Assembly (NCBI RefSeq): GCF_000283515.1
Contig: NC_015976.1
Span: 2,131,001-2,195,000, forward strand
DNA from: Sphingobium sp. SYK-6
Lineage (GTDB): Bacteria > Pseudomonadota > Alphaproteobacteria > Sphingomonadales > Sphingomonadaceae
Length of the DNA: 64,000 nucleotides
Direction: 5' to 3'
The notes beneath the pieces are model-generated. The model saw only the letters and a list, made by a program, of their open reading frames with translations, was not told the origin of the DNA and ran no database searches. Positions within the stretch are counted from its first letter, which is position 1. The number at the start of each line of letters is the position of its first letter. The position numbers were made by a program, and so were the translations under genes. Below, piece after piece: positions 43,349 to 52,139 of this stretch.

Positions 43349-45867
43349 GCACGAACGCCGCCCACAGGACCCTCAGCTATCAGCGGCTCCGCGCGGCCGT
43401 GACCCGCGACGCCTATTCGGACTTCCTGCCGATGGTCGCCTGGGTCGAGGAAGAAGAAGCCTTCCTGTGCATCGACGATGGCTGGGGCCAGGCCTGGGAA
43501 CTCGTGCCCGCCGCCTATATGTTCGCCCATGTCCAGCAGGCGCTGCTTGGTCTTCTCAACATCCATTTCCCGGAAGGCACGGTCCTTCAGCTCATCACCT
43601 TCGCCGATCCGCTGATCGATCCGGCGCTCGATGCCTATCTCGACCTCAAGGTGCGGCCGGACCCGCTGGTCCAGGCCTCGGCCCGGCGCACGGCCGACTA
43701 TCTGCGTCGCGGAACCAGGGGGCTCGATGCGCTGCATTCGATCCCGGTGCGCGATTTCCGGCTGTTCCTCGTCATCAAGACGCGGGTGAAGCTCGGCGTC
43801 GATCTTCGCCGCCAGGTCGAGGAGCAACTGGCGAAGATGGGCATCCGGCGCTTACCGCCGGACGAACTGGTCAGCTTCTATCGCCGGATCTTCAACGGCG
43901 TCTTTGCCCCCGCGCCCGGCGTGTTCCTCAGTGAAAGCGTCGGCGGCATGCCTGCCCCCTCGATCGCACGGCAGATCATCGAGGCGGGACCAGACCTCTT
44001 TTTCGAGGGCCCCGAAGTCTTCCTCGGCAACCAAGTCGCGCGTTGCCTCACCCCCAAGGCGCCGGCGCGGCGGATCACCGCCGAGCGCGCCAACCGTCTA
44101 ATGGGTGGCATGCGCGGGAGCGCCGAGGACAGCGACCAGATCGGCGGACCGTTCCTCTACTGTCTTTCGGTCCTCTTCGATCATTCGCAGTTCGAGATCC
44201 ACAAGCGCGCGCAGATCCTTTCGGCGCAGAAAGCAGCCGGCAGCTTCGCGGTTGAGGTCGGCAAGCAGATCGAGGAGATCGGCTGGATATTGGACGAAGC
44301 GTCAAACAGCCGGTTCGTCTCGGTGATCCCGACCATGTGGGTGTTCGGCCGTGACAGCGCGCAGGCGCGGGAGATGGCCGCTCGCGCCAAGCGGCTTTGG
44401 GAATCCGAACCCCTGCCCTTCATGGTGCAGGAGGAGAGCTATCTGCTGCCGGTGCTGCTCGCCGCCAGCCTGCCCTTCGGGCTTTACCCGGAAAAGCGCA
44501 CATTGAAGCTGCTGGAGCGCGATTTCCGCATGCCGGTCAAAGCCGCGACCTTGATGGCGCCGGTGCAGACCGATTTTCGCGGCGGTGGCCGCCCGGCGCT
44601 GCTCTATGTCGGGCGCAAGGGCCAGCTGATCACGCTCGATCTCTTCGATCCGCGGATCAACAATTACAATTTCATCGTCTCGGCGGAGTCGGGCGCGGGC
44701 AAGAGCTTCCTGCTGAACAATCTCTGCCAGCAATATTATGCGCAAGGCGCGCTCATTCGCATCATCGATATCGGCGGTTCCTACCGCAAGCTCTGCACGC
44801 TCTGTTCCGGGCGCTATATTGACATTGGCGAGGAGCGCCTCGTCCTCAACCCGTTCGACATGGGGCTGGCGCTCGATGGCGAAGACAAGCAGTCGGCCAT
44901 TGCCATGGCGGTCGCGATCGTCGCCGAGATGGCCAATGCCTCGACGCGCAAGCCCGTCACCACGTCGGAATGGAACCTTCTCAAGTCCGCCGTGCAATGG
45001 ACGGTCGATAGCGGACGGGGCGTAGACGGCATTGATGCGGTGCGCGACTGGCTCGGCCGCTATCCCGACAATGCCGTCTCCGATCTCGACCGGGTCGATC
45101 ATCTCGTGCCGGTCGCGCGCGAACTCGCGTTCAACCTGCGCGATTTCGGGTCGCAGGGCGCTTATGGCCATTTCTTCAACGGCCCCTCCACCTTCGATAT
45201 CTCCCGCGACGAGTTCGTGGTGCTGGAACTCGAACGGCTGAAGGCTCTTCCGGACCTCTTCAATGTGATCGTGATGGTGGTGGTGAACGCCGTCACCCAG
45301 GAGCTCTACCTCTCGGCGCGCGACAAGCCCCGCTTCGTCCTGTGCGACGAGGCCGCGCAGTTCATGACGCGCAGCGACGGGCAGGATCTCTCGCGCCTCG
45401 CCGAGGCGTTCGGCCAGGGTTATCGGCGTGCGCGCAAATATCAGGGCAGTTTCGGCATCGTGCTCCAGAGCATGAACGATCTCATGCTGTTCGGCGGCAC
45501 GGGCCAGGTGATCCTGGAAAATGCCGCGACCAAATTCCTGCTGCAGGGCTCCACCTATGACAAGGCGGTCGACAACAAGATCCTCGACTATTCGGGGTTC
45601 GTGCTCGACCTGTTGAAATCGGTCCGCAACGCCAAGCCCCATTATAGCGAGGTCTTCATCGACAGTCCGCTCGGGCTCGGCATCGCGCGGCTGGTGGTCG
45701 ATCCCTTCAGCTACTGGATCAACACCTCGGCGCCCAATGAGGTCGCCGCCTTCGAGGCGCTGGTGCGGGCCGGCCGCAATCCGCTGGAGGCGGTGTGCGA
45801 ACTGGCCGGCGTCGATCCGGTCGAAGTGCTGGGCGGCGCCGGCCCCGAGGGCTGGAGGGTCGCATGA
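43345..45867 (+). CDS. traC: TraC, T4SS motor ATPase
   Basis: 840 residues. Walker A SAESGAGKSFLLNN (Lys at 453) and Walker B RFVLCDEAAQF (Asp at about 668), with KYQGSFGIVLQSMNDLM downstream as in VirB4/TraC ATPases. The N-terminal half matches the TraC pilus-assembly domain. Cytoplasmic face of the inner membrane; drives pilus assembly. Starts inside the traV stop and overlaps the next gene by ATGA. Confidence 0.92.
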   Translation: MSTNAAHRTLSYQRLRAAVTRDAYSDFLPMVAWVEEEEAFLCIDDGWGQAWELVPAAYMFAHVQQALLGLLNIHFPEGTVLQLITFADPLIDPALDAYLDLKVRPDPLVQASARRTADYLRRGTRGLDALHSIPVRDFRLFLVIKTRVKLGVDLRRQVEEQLAKMGIRRLPPDELVSFYRRIFNGVFAPAPGVFLSESVGGMPAPSIARQIIEAGPDLFFEGPEVFLGNQVARCLTPKAPARRITAERANRLMGGMRGSAEDSDQIGGPFLYCLSVLFDHSQFEIHKRAQILSAQKAAGSFAVEVGKQIEEIGWILDEASNSRFVSVIPTMWVFGRDSAQAREMAARAKRLWESEPLPFMVQEESYLLPVLLAASLPFGLYPEKRTLKLLERDFRMPVKAATLMAPVQTDFRGGGRPALLYVGRKGQLITLDLFDPRINNYNFIVSAESGAGKSFLLNNLCQQYYAQGALIRIIDIGGSYRKLCTLCSGRYIDIGEERLVLNPFDMGLALDGEDKQSAIAMAVAIVAEMANASTRKPVTTSEWNLLKSAVQWTVDSGRGVDGIDAVRDWLGRYPDNAVSDLDRVDHLVPVARELAFNLRDFGSQGAYGHFFNGPSTFDISRDEFVVLELERLKALPDLFNVIVMVVVNAVTQELYLSARDKPRFVLCDEAAQFMTRSDGQDLSRLAEAFGQGYRRARKYQGSFGIVLQSMNDLMLFGGTGQVILENAATKFLLQGSTYDKAVDNKILDYSGFVLDLLKSVRNAKPHYSEVFIDSPLGLGIARLVVDPFSYWINTSAPNEVAAFEALVRAGRNPLEAVCELAGVDPVEVLGGAGPEGWRVA

Positions 45868-46193
45868 CGCACAAGGCCCTTCCCCATCCCGACCAGCTGG
45901 CGCTCGACTGGGAGAAAAATCCGGCGATCGAGGCGCTGATCGAGGCGCGTGTGGCGAAGCGCGCCGAAGCGGCCGCCTTCCAGTGGCGGCTGCGGCTGGT
46001 GGCGATCGAGACCTGCATGATGGGCAGTCTCGTCATCGCGGCCGGGATCGCGCTCGACCAGCCCGTGCTCAAGACGGTCCGCACGGGTCTCATCGTGGCG
46101 GCGGCCTGCTTTGCGAGCGGGATGCTGCTGATCGGCCTTTCGGGTGCATGCGGGATGCTTCTCTCGCGCTTGTCGAAATGGAGGCACAAATGA
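45864..46193 (+). CDS. Small membrane protein of the transfer operon, 109 aa
   Basis: Starts within the traC stop (ATGA). A cytoplasmic helical N terminus (HPDQLALDWEKNPAIEALIEARVAKRAEAAAFQW) is followed by two membrane helices (CMMGSLVIAAGIALDQ and TGLIVAAACFASGMLLIGLSG). It occupies the place where F has small genes such as trbI between traC and traW, but I cannot equate it with a named Tra protein. Confidence 0.7.
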   Translation: MTHKALPHPDQLALDWEKNPAIEALIEARVAKRAEAAAFQWRLRLVAIETCMMGSLVIAAGIALDQPVLKTVRTGLIVAAACFASGMLLIGLSGACGMLLSRLSKWRHK

Positions 46194-46597
46194 CGGACAG
46201 GATCGAACCATTCACGCCCAGAATGATCGAGGACATCGGTGCGATGTGCCGGTGCAAGCGCTATCCGGGAGAGAGCCAGAATGATTTTCTGGGTCGCGCG
46301 ATCCTGTCGTTTCATGAGGCCAATGGCGAATGCGCGCGCAGCCTCAAGACAGCTGACGAGTTGCTCGCCGGGTTTCTCCACGACGCCAGACACCCCGTTC
46401 TGGGGCCGCTCATGCAAAGCTGTTGCGCCGTCGTCCCGCTCATTCCGTTCATGGTCCTGATCGGCTGGCCCGTCACTCTCTACGGCCTGTGGCTTGGCAT
46501 CGTCTGCTTCTGGCCGCTCATCGAAGAAGCCGCGTTCAGGCTCTACTGCCGTCTGCGTCCGGCCGATCAAGAAGAGGCGAAGGTCAGGCCCGCATGA
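46190..46597 (+). CDS. Small membrane protein of the transfer operon, 135 aa
   Basis: Starts in the preceding stop (ATGA). The N-terminal soluble part has a CRCKRYPGES motif with two cysteines; a membrane hairpin follows (QSCCAVVPLIPFMVLIGWPVTLYGLWLGIVCFWPLI). The much longer open frame back to 45737 lies in traC and lacks a ribosome site. Function unknown; an assembly role in the inner membrane is inferred only from coupling. Confidence 0.68.
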   Translation: MTDRIEPFTPRMIEDIGAMCRCKRYPGESQNDFLGRAILSFHEANGECARSLKTADELLAGFLHDARHPVLGPLMQSCCAVVPLIPFMVLIGWPVTLYGLWLGIVCFWPLIEEAAFRLYCRLRPADQEEAKVRPA

Positions 46598-46908
46598 CCG
46601 ACATGTTTTCCTCAGCGCCGGCATTCGAGCCCGGAACCGGCCGATCGATGATCAGCATCGAGACCTATGCATGCTGGAAGGCGCGCGAGGAAGAGGATGC
46701 GCGCTGGTCAAGGCGTCTGACCCTGGCGATCCAGCTATTGCTGGCGCTGGGAATCATCGTCGTCAGGCTGGTCTGGTGGGATGAACCGGCTGCCTATCCC
46801 AGGCTGCTGTTCGTCTTCTCCTGCCTGGGGCCGGTTCTCTACGGCTATTGGCTGACCCGCGCCTGTCCGGTCCCTGGCCTTCCTTTTCTCGGAGGCAGGC
46901 GGTCATGA
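46594..46908 (+). CDS. Small membrane protein of the transfer operon, 104 aa
   Basis: ATGA overlap with the previous gene. Acidic N terminus, KAREEEDARWSRR, then two hydrophobic helices (LTLAIQLLLALGIIVVRLVWW and YPRLLFVFSCLGPVLYGYWLT). Third of four consecutive small overlapping genes between traC and traW. Not matched to a named family. Confidence 0.66.
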   Translation: MTDMFSSAPAFEPGTGRSMISIETYACWKAREEEDARWSRRLTLAIQLLLALGIIVVRLVWWDEPAAYPRLLFVFSCLGPVLYGYWLTRACPVPGLPFLGGRRS

Positions 46909-47141
46909 ACGGCATTTTCTCCTCCACGCCCGCGCCGGGACCGATCCGCCTCATGGTCGGCAGCCAGGGCCTGTTGCTCGTGCAGTCCTTCATCGCCTGG
47001 CAGCTCCCGGCCGTGCCGACCCTGTTCCGCATTCTCGTCGCGCTCACGGCAATCGTCGCGATGGCGGCCCTCATCAGCGCCGCGATCGGCGAGGATCGCG
47101 TGAGTCCTCAGCCATGGTGGAGACGGCGCCATGGTCGCTAG
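46905..47141 (+). CDS. Small membrane protein of the transfer operon, 78 aa
   Basis: ATGA overlap upstream and an 11-nt overlap with traW downstream. It has two short hydrophobic segments (RLMVGSQGLLLVQSFIAW and LFRILVALTAIVAMAALISAAI) and a basic, Trp-rich tail (PQPWWRRRHGR). Could be a TrbI-like or pilus-tip accessory protein by position, but no diagnostic motif is seen. Confidence 0.62.
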   Translation: MNGIFSSTPAPGPIRLMVGSQGLLLVQSFIAWQLPAVPTLFRILVALTAIVAMAALISAAIGEDRVSPQPWWRRRHGR

Positions 47142-47790
47142 TTCGCAGCATCGGCGTTTCGCTCGCTGTCCCCTCCTGCCCATTCTTGCTGCAATCGCGA
47201 CGACGCTGAGCACGCTGACCTCTTCGGCCGGCTTGGCGACGACGAGCAAGATCGGGCGTACCTGGCCGATCGCCGAGCCCGACGCGCTGAGCGAGATCGA
47301 GGGCCGGGTTGCGCATGTCCCCGACATGAAGAGTGCCTTCGGGCCGCGCGAGAACTGGTCGGCTATGAAGGCGGCGACGCTCGGGATCGCCCAGGCCGAC
47401 AGGGCCCGAACAGTCGTGCCTTTCTATACCCTCGATTCTGACATCCGGCTCCCGGACGGCAAGCTGCTCTACGCCAGGGGCTACAGCTTCAACCCTCTGG
47501 CCTATGTGTCGCTCCCGCAGCGGCTCATCGTGGTCCATCCGCGCGATCTTGCCTGGGCGCTGCGCACCGCGCGGCCGGCCGATTTCATCCTGCTGGCGGC
47601 GGGTGGTCCCGGCGATGCCGATGCGATCACACTCGGCGAGCGCCACGGCAGGGCGCTGTTTCTGCTCGAGGAGCGCGTCAAGGCGCGGCTCGGCCTGACC
47701 GTCGCGCCGGTGATCGTCGCGCAGACCGGGCAGAAGCTGGTGCTGACCGAGATCGACAGGCGCAAAACGGACCGGAGGGCAGTGCGATGA
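47131..47790 (+). CDS. traW: TraW, pilus assembly protein
   Basis: 219 residues with an N-terminal signal (LLPILAAIATTLSTLTSSAGLA). The region KIGRTWPIAEPDALSEIEGRV is the TraW opening, and the remainder (DIRLPDGKLLYARGYSFNPLAYVSLPQRLIVVHPRD, FLLEERVKARLGLTVAPVIVAQTGQKLVLTEI) matches the TraW/TrbC-interacting periplasmic fold. Works with TraU, TrbC and TraF in pilus extension. Overlaps traU by 4 nt. Confidence 0.88.
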   Translation: MVASSQHRRFARCPLLPILAAIATTLSTLTSSAGLATTSKIGRTWPIAEPDALSEIEGRVAHVPDMKSAFGPRENWSAMKAATLGIAQADRARTVVPFYTLDSDIRLPDGKLLYARGYSFNPLAYVSLPQRLIVVHPRDLAWALRTARPADFILLAAGGPGDADAITLGERHGRALFLLEERVKARLGLTVAPVIVAQTGQKLVLTEIDRRKTDRRAVR

Positions 47791-48800
47791 AACTATTGAC
47801 GTTTCGCAGATTGCTCGCACTGGGCTGCGGCTTTGCCGCCCTGGCGGTCGCGGCTCCGGCCCATGCCTCCAAATGCGAGGCGGGCACGGTGTTCAATCCC
47901 ATCACCAAAGTGCGCTGGAACTGCATTTTCCCGATTACCATCGGCGGCGTGAAGGTGGGTCCGAGCGATCCGCTCGGCAAGGCGCTCGATGCCCAGTCCG
48001 CTTCCAAGCCGCTGTGCGCCTGCCGCAAGGGTGTGACCTTCTGGTTCGGCGTCAAGGTCAGCTTCTGGTCGCCCAATCGGATGGTCGACGTGGTGACCGA
48101 ACCGGGGTGCATGTTAGCGCTCGGCGCCGACATCATGCCGACCGGCGGCAGGCTCCAGGGCAGTCAGACCAGCATCTCGGACGGCACCAATAGCCGCAAG
48201 ATGTTCGCGCAGATGCACTATTATATCGCGCCGGTCTGGAAGATGCTCGACATGTTCACCGACCTGCCGTGCATCGAGGATAATGGCTTCGATGTGGCGC
48301 TGATCACCGAAGTGCTGCCGACCTGGCAATCGGCCACGCTGGGCGCGATCATCCAGCCCGAGGCGATCCTCTTCGGCAATCCGGCCGCAGGTCTAGCCTG
48401 CATGGCCGACAGTGCCGCTGCAGCCGCCGGCAAGGTCGTCGATCCGCTCTTCTGGTGCATGGGTTCCTGGGGCGCGACCTATCCGGTGGCGGGCGATATC
48501 CATTTCGGGGACAGTGTCGAGGCCTGGGCAGGGCTCGCCGCGCGCGGCGTCTTCATGATGGGCAGGCTCGGCGCGCTCACCATCAGTTCGGCGGACGGCT
48601 GCTCGTTCATCCCCCAGCCGGTCTGGACCAAGAGCCGCTACAAGTTCCAGCTGATGGAGCCGGTCAAGGGCGGCCAGTGCGTCAATGTCGGTCGGCCAGG
48701 CGCGCTCTGGACCAGTGGCAAGCATGCGCCGGGCAAGGACAATGCCCAGTTCATGTTGTTCGAGAAGACGATCTGCTGCGCCGGAGTCTCGACGCCATGA
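47787..48800 (+). CDS. traU: TraU, conjugative DNA-transfer protein
   Basis: 337 residues, Cys-rich and secreted (signal LLALGCGFAALAVAAPAHASK). Family segments: CEAGTVFNPITKVRWNCIFPI, KPLCACRKGVTFWFG, PCIEDNGFDVALITEVLPTWQ, LFWCMGSWGATYP and CSFIPQPVWTKSRYKFQLMEP. TraU is periplasmic and needed for DNA transfer more than for pilus formation in F. Disulfide-rich, consistent with DsbC in the same operon. Confidence 0.92.
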   Translation: MKLLTFRRLLALGCGFAALAVAAPAHASKCEAGTVFNPITKVRWNCIFPITIGGVKVGPSDPLGKALDAQSASKPLCACRKGVTFWFGVKVSFWSPNRMVDVVTEPGCMLALGADIMPTGGRLQGSQTSISDGTNSRKMFAQMHYYIAPVWKMLDMFTDLPCIEDNGFDVALITEVLPTWQSATLGAIIQPEAILFGNPAAGLACMADSAAAAAGKVVDPLFWCMGSWGATYPVAGDIHFGDSVEAWAGLAARGVFMMGRLGALTISSADGCSFIPQPVWTKSRYKFQLMEPVKGGQCVNVGRPGALWTSGKHAPGKDNAQFMLFEKTICCAGVSTP

Positions 48801-49120
48801 GCCGTCTGTCTCGCCAGATCCGCGCCCGTACGCCTGGGATTAGCCGATGGCCTTCCCGTCACCCCATGGAGCCAGGCGTTCCTTGCGCGGCTAGACCGGT
48901 ACCGCATGGCCCCCGCGGTGCCGGCCGGACGGTCGGCGTGGCCACGACAGACGATGATGCGGTACCCCCCTCCTCGCCGCATGTCGTCGTGGCCGCGCTG
49001 ACCGTTTTCGAAGGACAGGCGGTGTTTCGGGCGGAGCTGCCCGGCCCGGTTCCATCCACGCTCCTGTTCCGGCTGCGGCGCGGATCCCGGCGGATCATTC
49101 CGAGCGAGATCCAGCCATGA
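48797..49120 (+). CDS. Small ORF between traU and the traN-like genes, 107 aa
   Basis: Linked on both sides by ATGA overlaps (traU stop and next start), which argues for a real gene although composition is odd: a basic, proline-rich N-terminal half (RQIRARTPGISRWPSRHP) and a second half with short strands (PHVVVAALTVFEGQAVF, PSTLLFRLRRGSRRIIPSE). No signal peptide. Its second half is the type of short beta-rich sequence seen in TraW/TrbC accessory proteins, but I do not recognise a family. Confidence 0.5.
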   Translation: MSRLSRQIRARTPGISRWPSRHPMEPGVPCAARPVPHGPRGAGRTVGVATTDDDAVPPSSPHVVVAALTVFEGQAVFRAELPGPVPSTLLFRLRRGSRRIIPSEIQP

Positions 49121-51048
49121 GGCAGCGCGCCCTGCTTCTTATGGCGGCGCTCAGCCTGCCCGTAGCGCTTCATGCCCAGACGGCGGAGGATCGCGCCCGC
49201 GCCGCGGCCGAGGCTGCGAGGGCGAAGAGTGCTGATAGCGACGCGATCCTCGGCAACTATGTGACGCCGGGTCTGGCCGGAGAGGCGATCAGCACGGTCG
49301 ATTCCTCCAAGACATTTACGCCCAACCTCGCCTGCCAGAAAAGCGCGACTTTGCTCGAACTGCTCGCGCAGCCCAATGCGAGCGGAGATATCGGAACGCT
49401 CAGCATTTCACGGGACCGCGATCTCGACGGCAGTTTCGATGAGGCGCTGACAGTCCCTGTTCCGGTTTCAGGGATATGCGCGAACGGGCTCATTTCCTGT
49501 GCGCCGGGGAGCTGGAACGCCTGCCGCTTCTTCCGCTGGGATACGGCCGCGTCGGGATCGCTCAAGCTCACCGAGGTCGAACTGACCGATCTTGCCGGCT
49601 GTTACTGCGTCAACAACAGCTGCGGCAGCAATCTCGTCTGGGGCAATATGGCCTCGGTGCTCAAGGATCTGGGCGGCGGTGTCGTGGGCGCGCTCACCAC
49701 GAGCGATCCGCGCATCGGCATCGCCCAGGCCGCCATCGAGGGCCCCGTCATCCGCTATATCGGCGCGCAGACCACATCCTGCGCCGTGCAGCCGCACATC
49801 GGTGCGACCGCCTACAAAGCCAATCCCAATGCGATCGCCGGCGATGCCTTTAGCGCGGCAGAGGCAAGCAGCGTGTTCCAGGCACTTTCGGCTTCATCCA
49901 CAGGAACCGGCCGGTCGCAGATCAATCGGAGCTGCACCGTGACCCGTCAGATGACGCTTGAGGAGATAACGCCAGAGAAGATCATCGATCGGGTCTCGGG
50001 CGGCTATGCGACCGATGACACGGTGCCTGGGCGGCGCATCTTCCTCATGGGGTCGCCGGCCGACAACAGTCTTTCCGGCGGCGCCTGCACCATCTTCGAT
50101 TTCCACATGACGCTGCGCGTCAAGGAGCCCGACAGGCTGCAGCAGGTTCTTCTGACCCGCTTCGGGGCCGATGACTGGGCGCAGATCCGGATCGACGGCG
50201 AACTGGTGGGGTCAGGGCCGCAGGGCTGGACCGGCATGGGGTTGCCGCCGGGAAACTGCGAGAAGAAGGGCGCTTTCTATGCCTACCCCAATCTCGATAT
50301 CACGGACAGGCTGACGCAGGGCGATCATTACATATGGCTGCGTATCGCGGTCGCCGATGGCGGCGAGGCCTATGCCTCGATCGAGGCGCTGGTGGACGCC
50401 GGCTGCAAGACGTCCGAGCAGCTTGTCGACACCTGCACGGGCTATGCGTCGAATGCGACATGCCGGCTCGACGATGAGGATGTGGACGGCGTCACCACCT
50501 TCCGCAACGGCGTAAAGACCGGGCTCAGCCCCCTGCCCCAGACCCGTCTGATGGGCACGGGCGCCTGCGCGATGCAGATCAGCCGCGATTTCTTCGCGCG
50601 CCAGCGCAATTATGCCTGCACGGTCGACCAGGGTGCAGTCCCCCAGCCCGATCTGTCGCGCGGCGCCTATATCATCGATCATTCGACCGAGACGCTGCTG
50701 GCCGACCGGGTGCGGACGGCCGATGGCGGTCATAGCCTCACGACCCGCACCTTCGCGCTGCCTGATCGTGGCAGCGTAAATGCCTGCGAGCCCATCTGCA
50801 AGACACGCAAGGCTCAGGCCAATAGCGCCGCTGCTCCCGATGGCGTGACCGGCTCGAAGCAGACCAATTCAACGGGCTGGGACTTTTTCTATCACGCCTG
50901 CCAGGACAGCAATGTCTGCCCCGCGGGCGAGGGCGAGGAGCTGGTGCAGGGCTGCGGCTGCATCGACGATTTCCCCGAAGCGGTGGTGATGATGCAGACG
51001 GTGCGTCTGGGCGGCGCGGATATGATCTGCACGGGCGCCGTGCGATGA
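49117..51048 (+). CDS. traN: TraN-like protein, first part (643 aa)
   Basis: Signal peptide (MRQRALLLMAALSLPVALHAQ) and a Cys-rich, secreted body with SCAPGSWNACRFFRWD, GCYCVNNSCGSNLVWGN, TTSCAVQPHIG and CMLxx-type carbohydrate-like strands. TraN is the outer-membrane mating-pair stabiliser that contacts the recipient. Here the TraN region is carried by this ORF and the following one, each with its own signal peptide, rather than by one long protein. The assignment of this half to TraN is from position and Cys pattern. Confidence 0.68.
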   Translation: MRQRALLLMAALSLPVALHAQTAEDRARAAAEAARAKSADSDAILGNYVTPGLAGEAISTVDSSKTFTPNLACQKSATLLELLAQPNASGDIGTLSISRDRDLDGSFDEALTVPVPVSGICANGLISCAPGSWNACRFFRWDTAASGSLKLTEVELTDLAGCYCVNNSCGSNLVWGNMASVLKDLGGGVVGALTTSDPRIGIAQAAIEGPVIRYIGAQTTSCAVQPHIGATAYKANPNAIAGDAFSAAEASSVFQALSASSTGTGRSQINRSCTVTRQMTLEEITPEKIIDRVSGGYATDDTVPGRRIFLMGSPADNSLSGGACTIFDFHMTLRVKEPDRLQQVLLTRFGADDWAQIRIDGELVGSGPQGWTGMGLPPGNCEKKGAFYAYPNLDITDRLTQGDHYIWLRIAVADGGEAYASIEALVDAGCKTSEQLVDTCTGYASNATCRLDDEDVDGVTTFRNGVKTGLSPLPQTRLMGTGACAMQISRDFFARQRNYACTVDQGAVPQPDLSRGAYIIDHSTETLLADRVRTADGGHSLTTRTFALPDRGSVNACEPICKTRKAQANSAAAPDGVTGSKQTNSTGWDFFYHACQDSNVCPAGEGEELVQGCGCIDDFPEAVVMMQTVRLGGADMICTGAVR

Positions 51049-52139
51049 CGCCGGTGCGCGCCTTTCTTCCGACGCTCCTTTTTGTTGGCGCGAGCCTGTC
51101 GCTGTTCCCGGCGGCCGGGCTGGCCCAGCAGTTGTGCGCGGTCGACCTCAACGGCAATGGCGATGCGGCCGATGACGGCGAGACGGCGAGCTGCCACCTG
51201 ACAGGTTCGGGTGGGTGGATGTGTCCGATCGGCGAAACGCGCTGCGAGGCGGATCTGGCCGGGGCGATGCATTGCCCGCTTGGCGATCAATATGCGTGCG
51301 CCGTGCCGGCCAGCGGCGGCGCGCCGACCTGTTCGCCCAACGTCTGCATCGACACCAGCGCCAACCCGATCGTCGATGATCCGGTCGTTGACGATCCGGG
51401 TGCCGAGGCGGATGGCGGCGTCGATGCCGACGGCAATTGTCTTGGCACGATCGAGATTTTCTCGGGCCGCGCCGCGCGGTGCCGCCCGGCCGGGCTCAAG
51501 ACCACCTTCTCGAACTGCTGCAAGGACAAGGGCAAGATCGTGAAAGACGGCATGGGTGGTTCGATCTCGTCGATCGGTACCAAGATCGCCGTTGCCAAGG
51601 GCGTGTTCACCGGCATGAAAGCTGCCTATGGCGCGTTCAAGGCCGGCGCGACAGCGGGCCAGGCCGCGAGCGCCGGCGCCAATGCGATCGTTGTCGGCAT
51701 CGACCCGACGTCGATCGCGATCAGCCTCGCCATCAACTTCATGATGGATTTCCTGCTTTCCGGTTGCGACCAGCAGGACATGGAAGTGGGCATGCTGCGT
51801 GGGTCGGGCATGTGCCATGAGGTCGGCAGCTATTGCTCCTCAAAGATCCTTGCCATCTGCGTCCAGAAGGCCCGCGGCCATTGCTGCTTCAACACCAAGC
51901 TCGGCCGGATCATCCAGGAACAGGGCCGGCCGCAGTTGAAGGCTTTCAGCGCGGTTGGCTGGGGCACGCCCAAGCAGCCCTATTGCCGGGGCTTCACGCC
52001 CGAGGAGTTCCAGGCGCTCGATTTCTCGCGAATGGACCTGTCGGAATATTATGCGGAAGTCGAGGCGCGGGCCCAATCCGAAATCCAGATCGACATGAAG
52101 GACAAGATCGATGCCACTATGCAGACGATCAACAACTAG
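51045..52139 (+). CDS. traN: TraN-like protein, second part (364 aa)
   Basis: Starts in the preceding stop (ATGA) and has its own signal peptide (LPTLLFVGASLSLFPAAGLAQQ). It carries the TraN C-terminal signature with paired cysteines: FSNCCKDKGKIVKDG, CHEVGSYCSSKIL and CCFNTKLGRIIQEQGRPQL, with a hydrophobic central segment (IAISLAINFMMDFLL). It is the more TraN-like of the two. Overlaps trbC by 29 nt. Confidence 0.78.
   Translation: MTPVRAFLPTLLFVGASLSLFPAAGLAQQLCAVDLNGNGDAADDGETASCHLTGSGGWMCPIGETRCEADLAGAMHCPLGDQYACAVPASGGAPTCSPNVCIDTSANPIVDDPVVDDPGAEADGGVDADGNCLGTIEIFSGRAARCRPAGLKTTFSNCCKDKGKIVKDGMGGSISSIGTKIAVAKGVFTGMKAAYGAFKAGATAGQAASAGANAIVVGIDPTSIAISLAINFMMDFLLSGCDQQDMEVGMLRGSGMCHEVGSYCSSKILAICVQKARGHCCFNTKLGRIIQEQGRPQLKAFSAVGWGTPKQPYCRGFTPEEFQALDFSRMDLSEYYAEVEARAQSEIQIDMKDKIDATMQTINN

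Noticed and set aside
44302..45642. 446-codon minus-strand frame
   Set aside because: Lies opposite traC, whose Walker motifs are on the plus strand.
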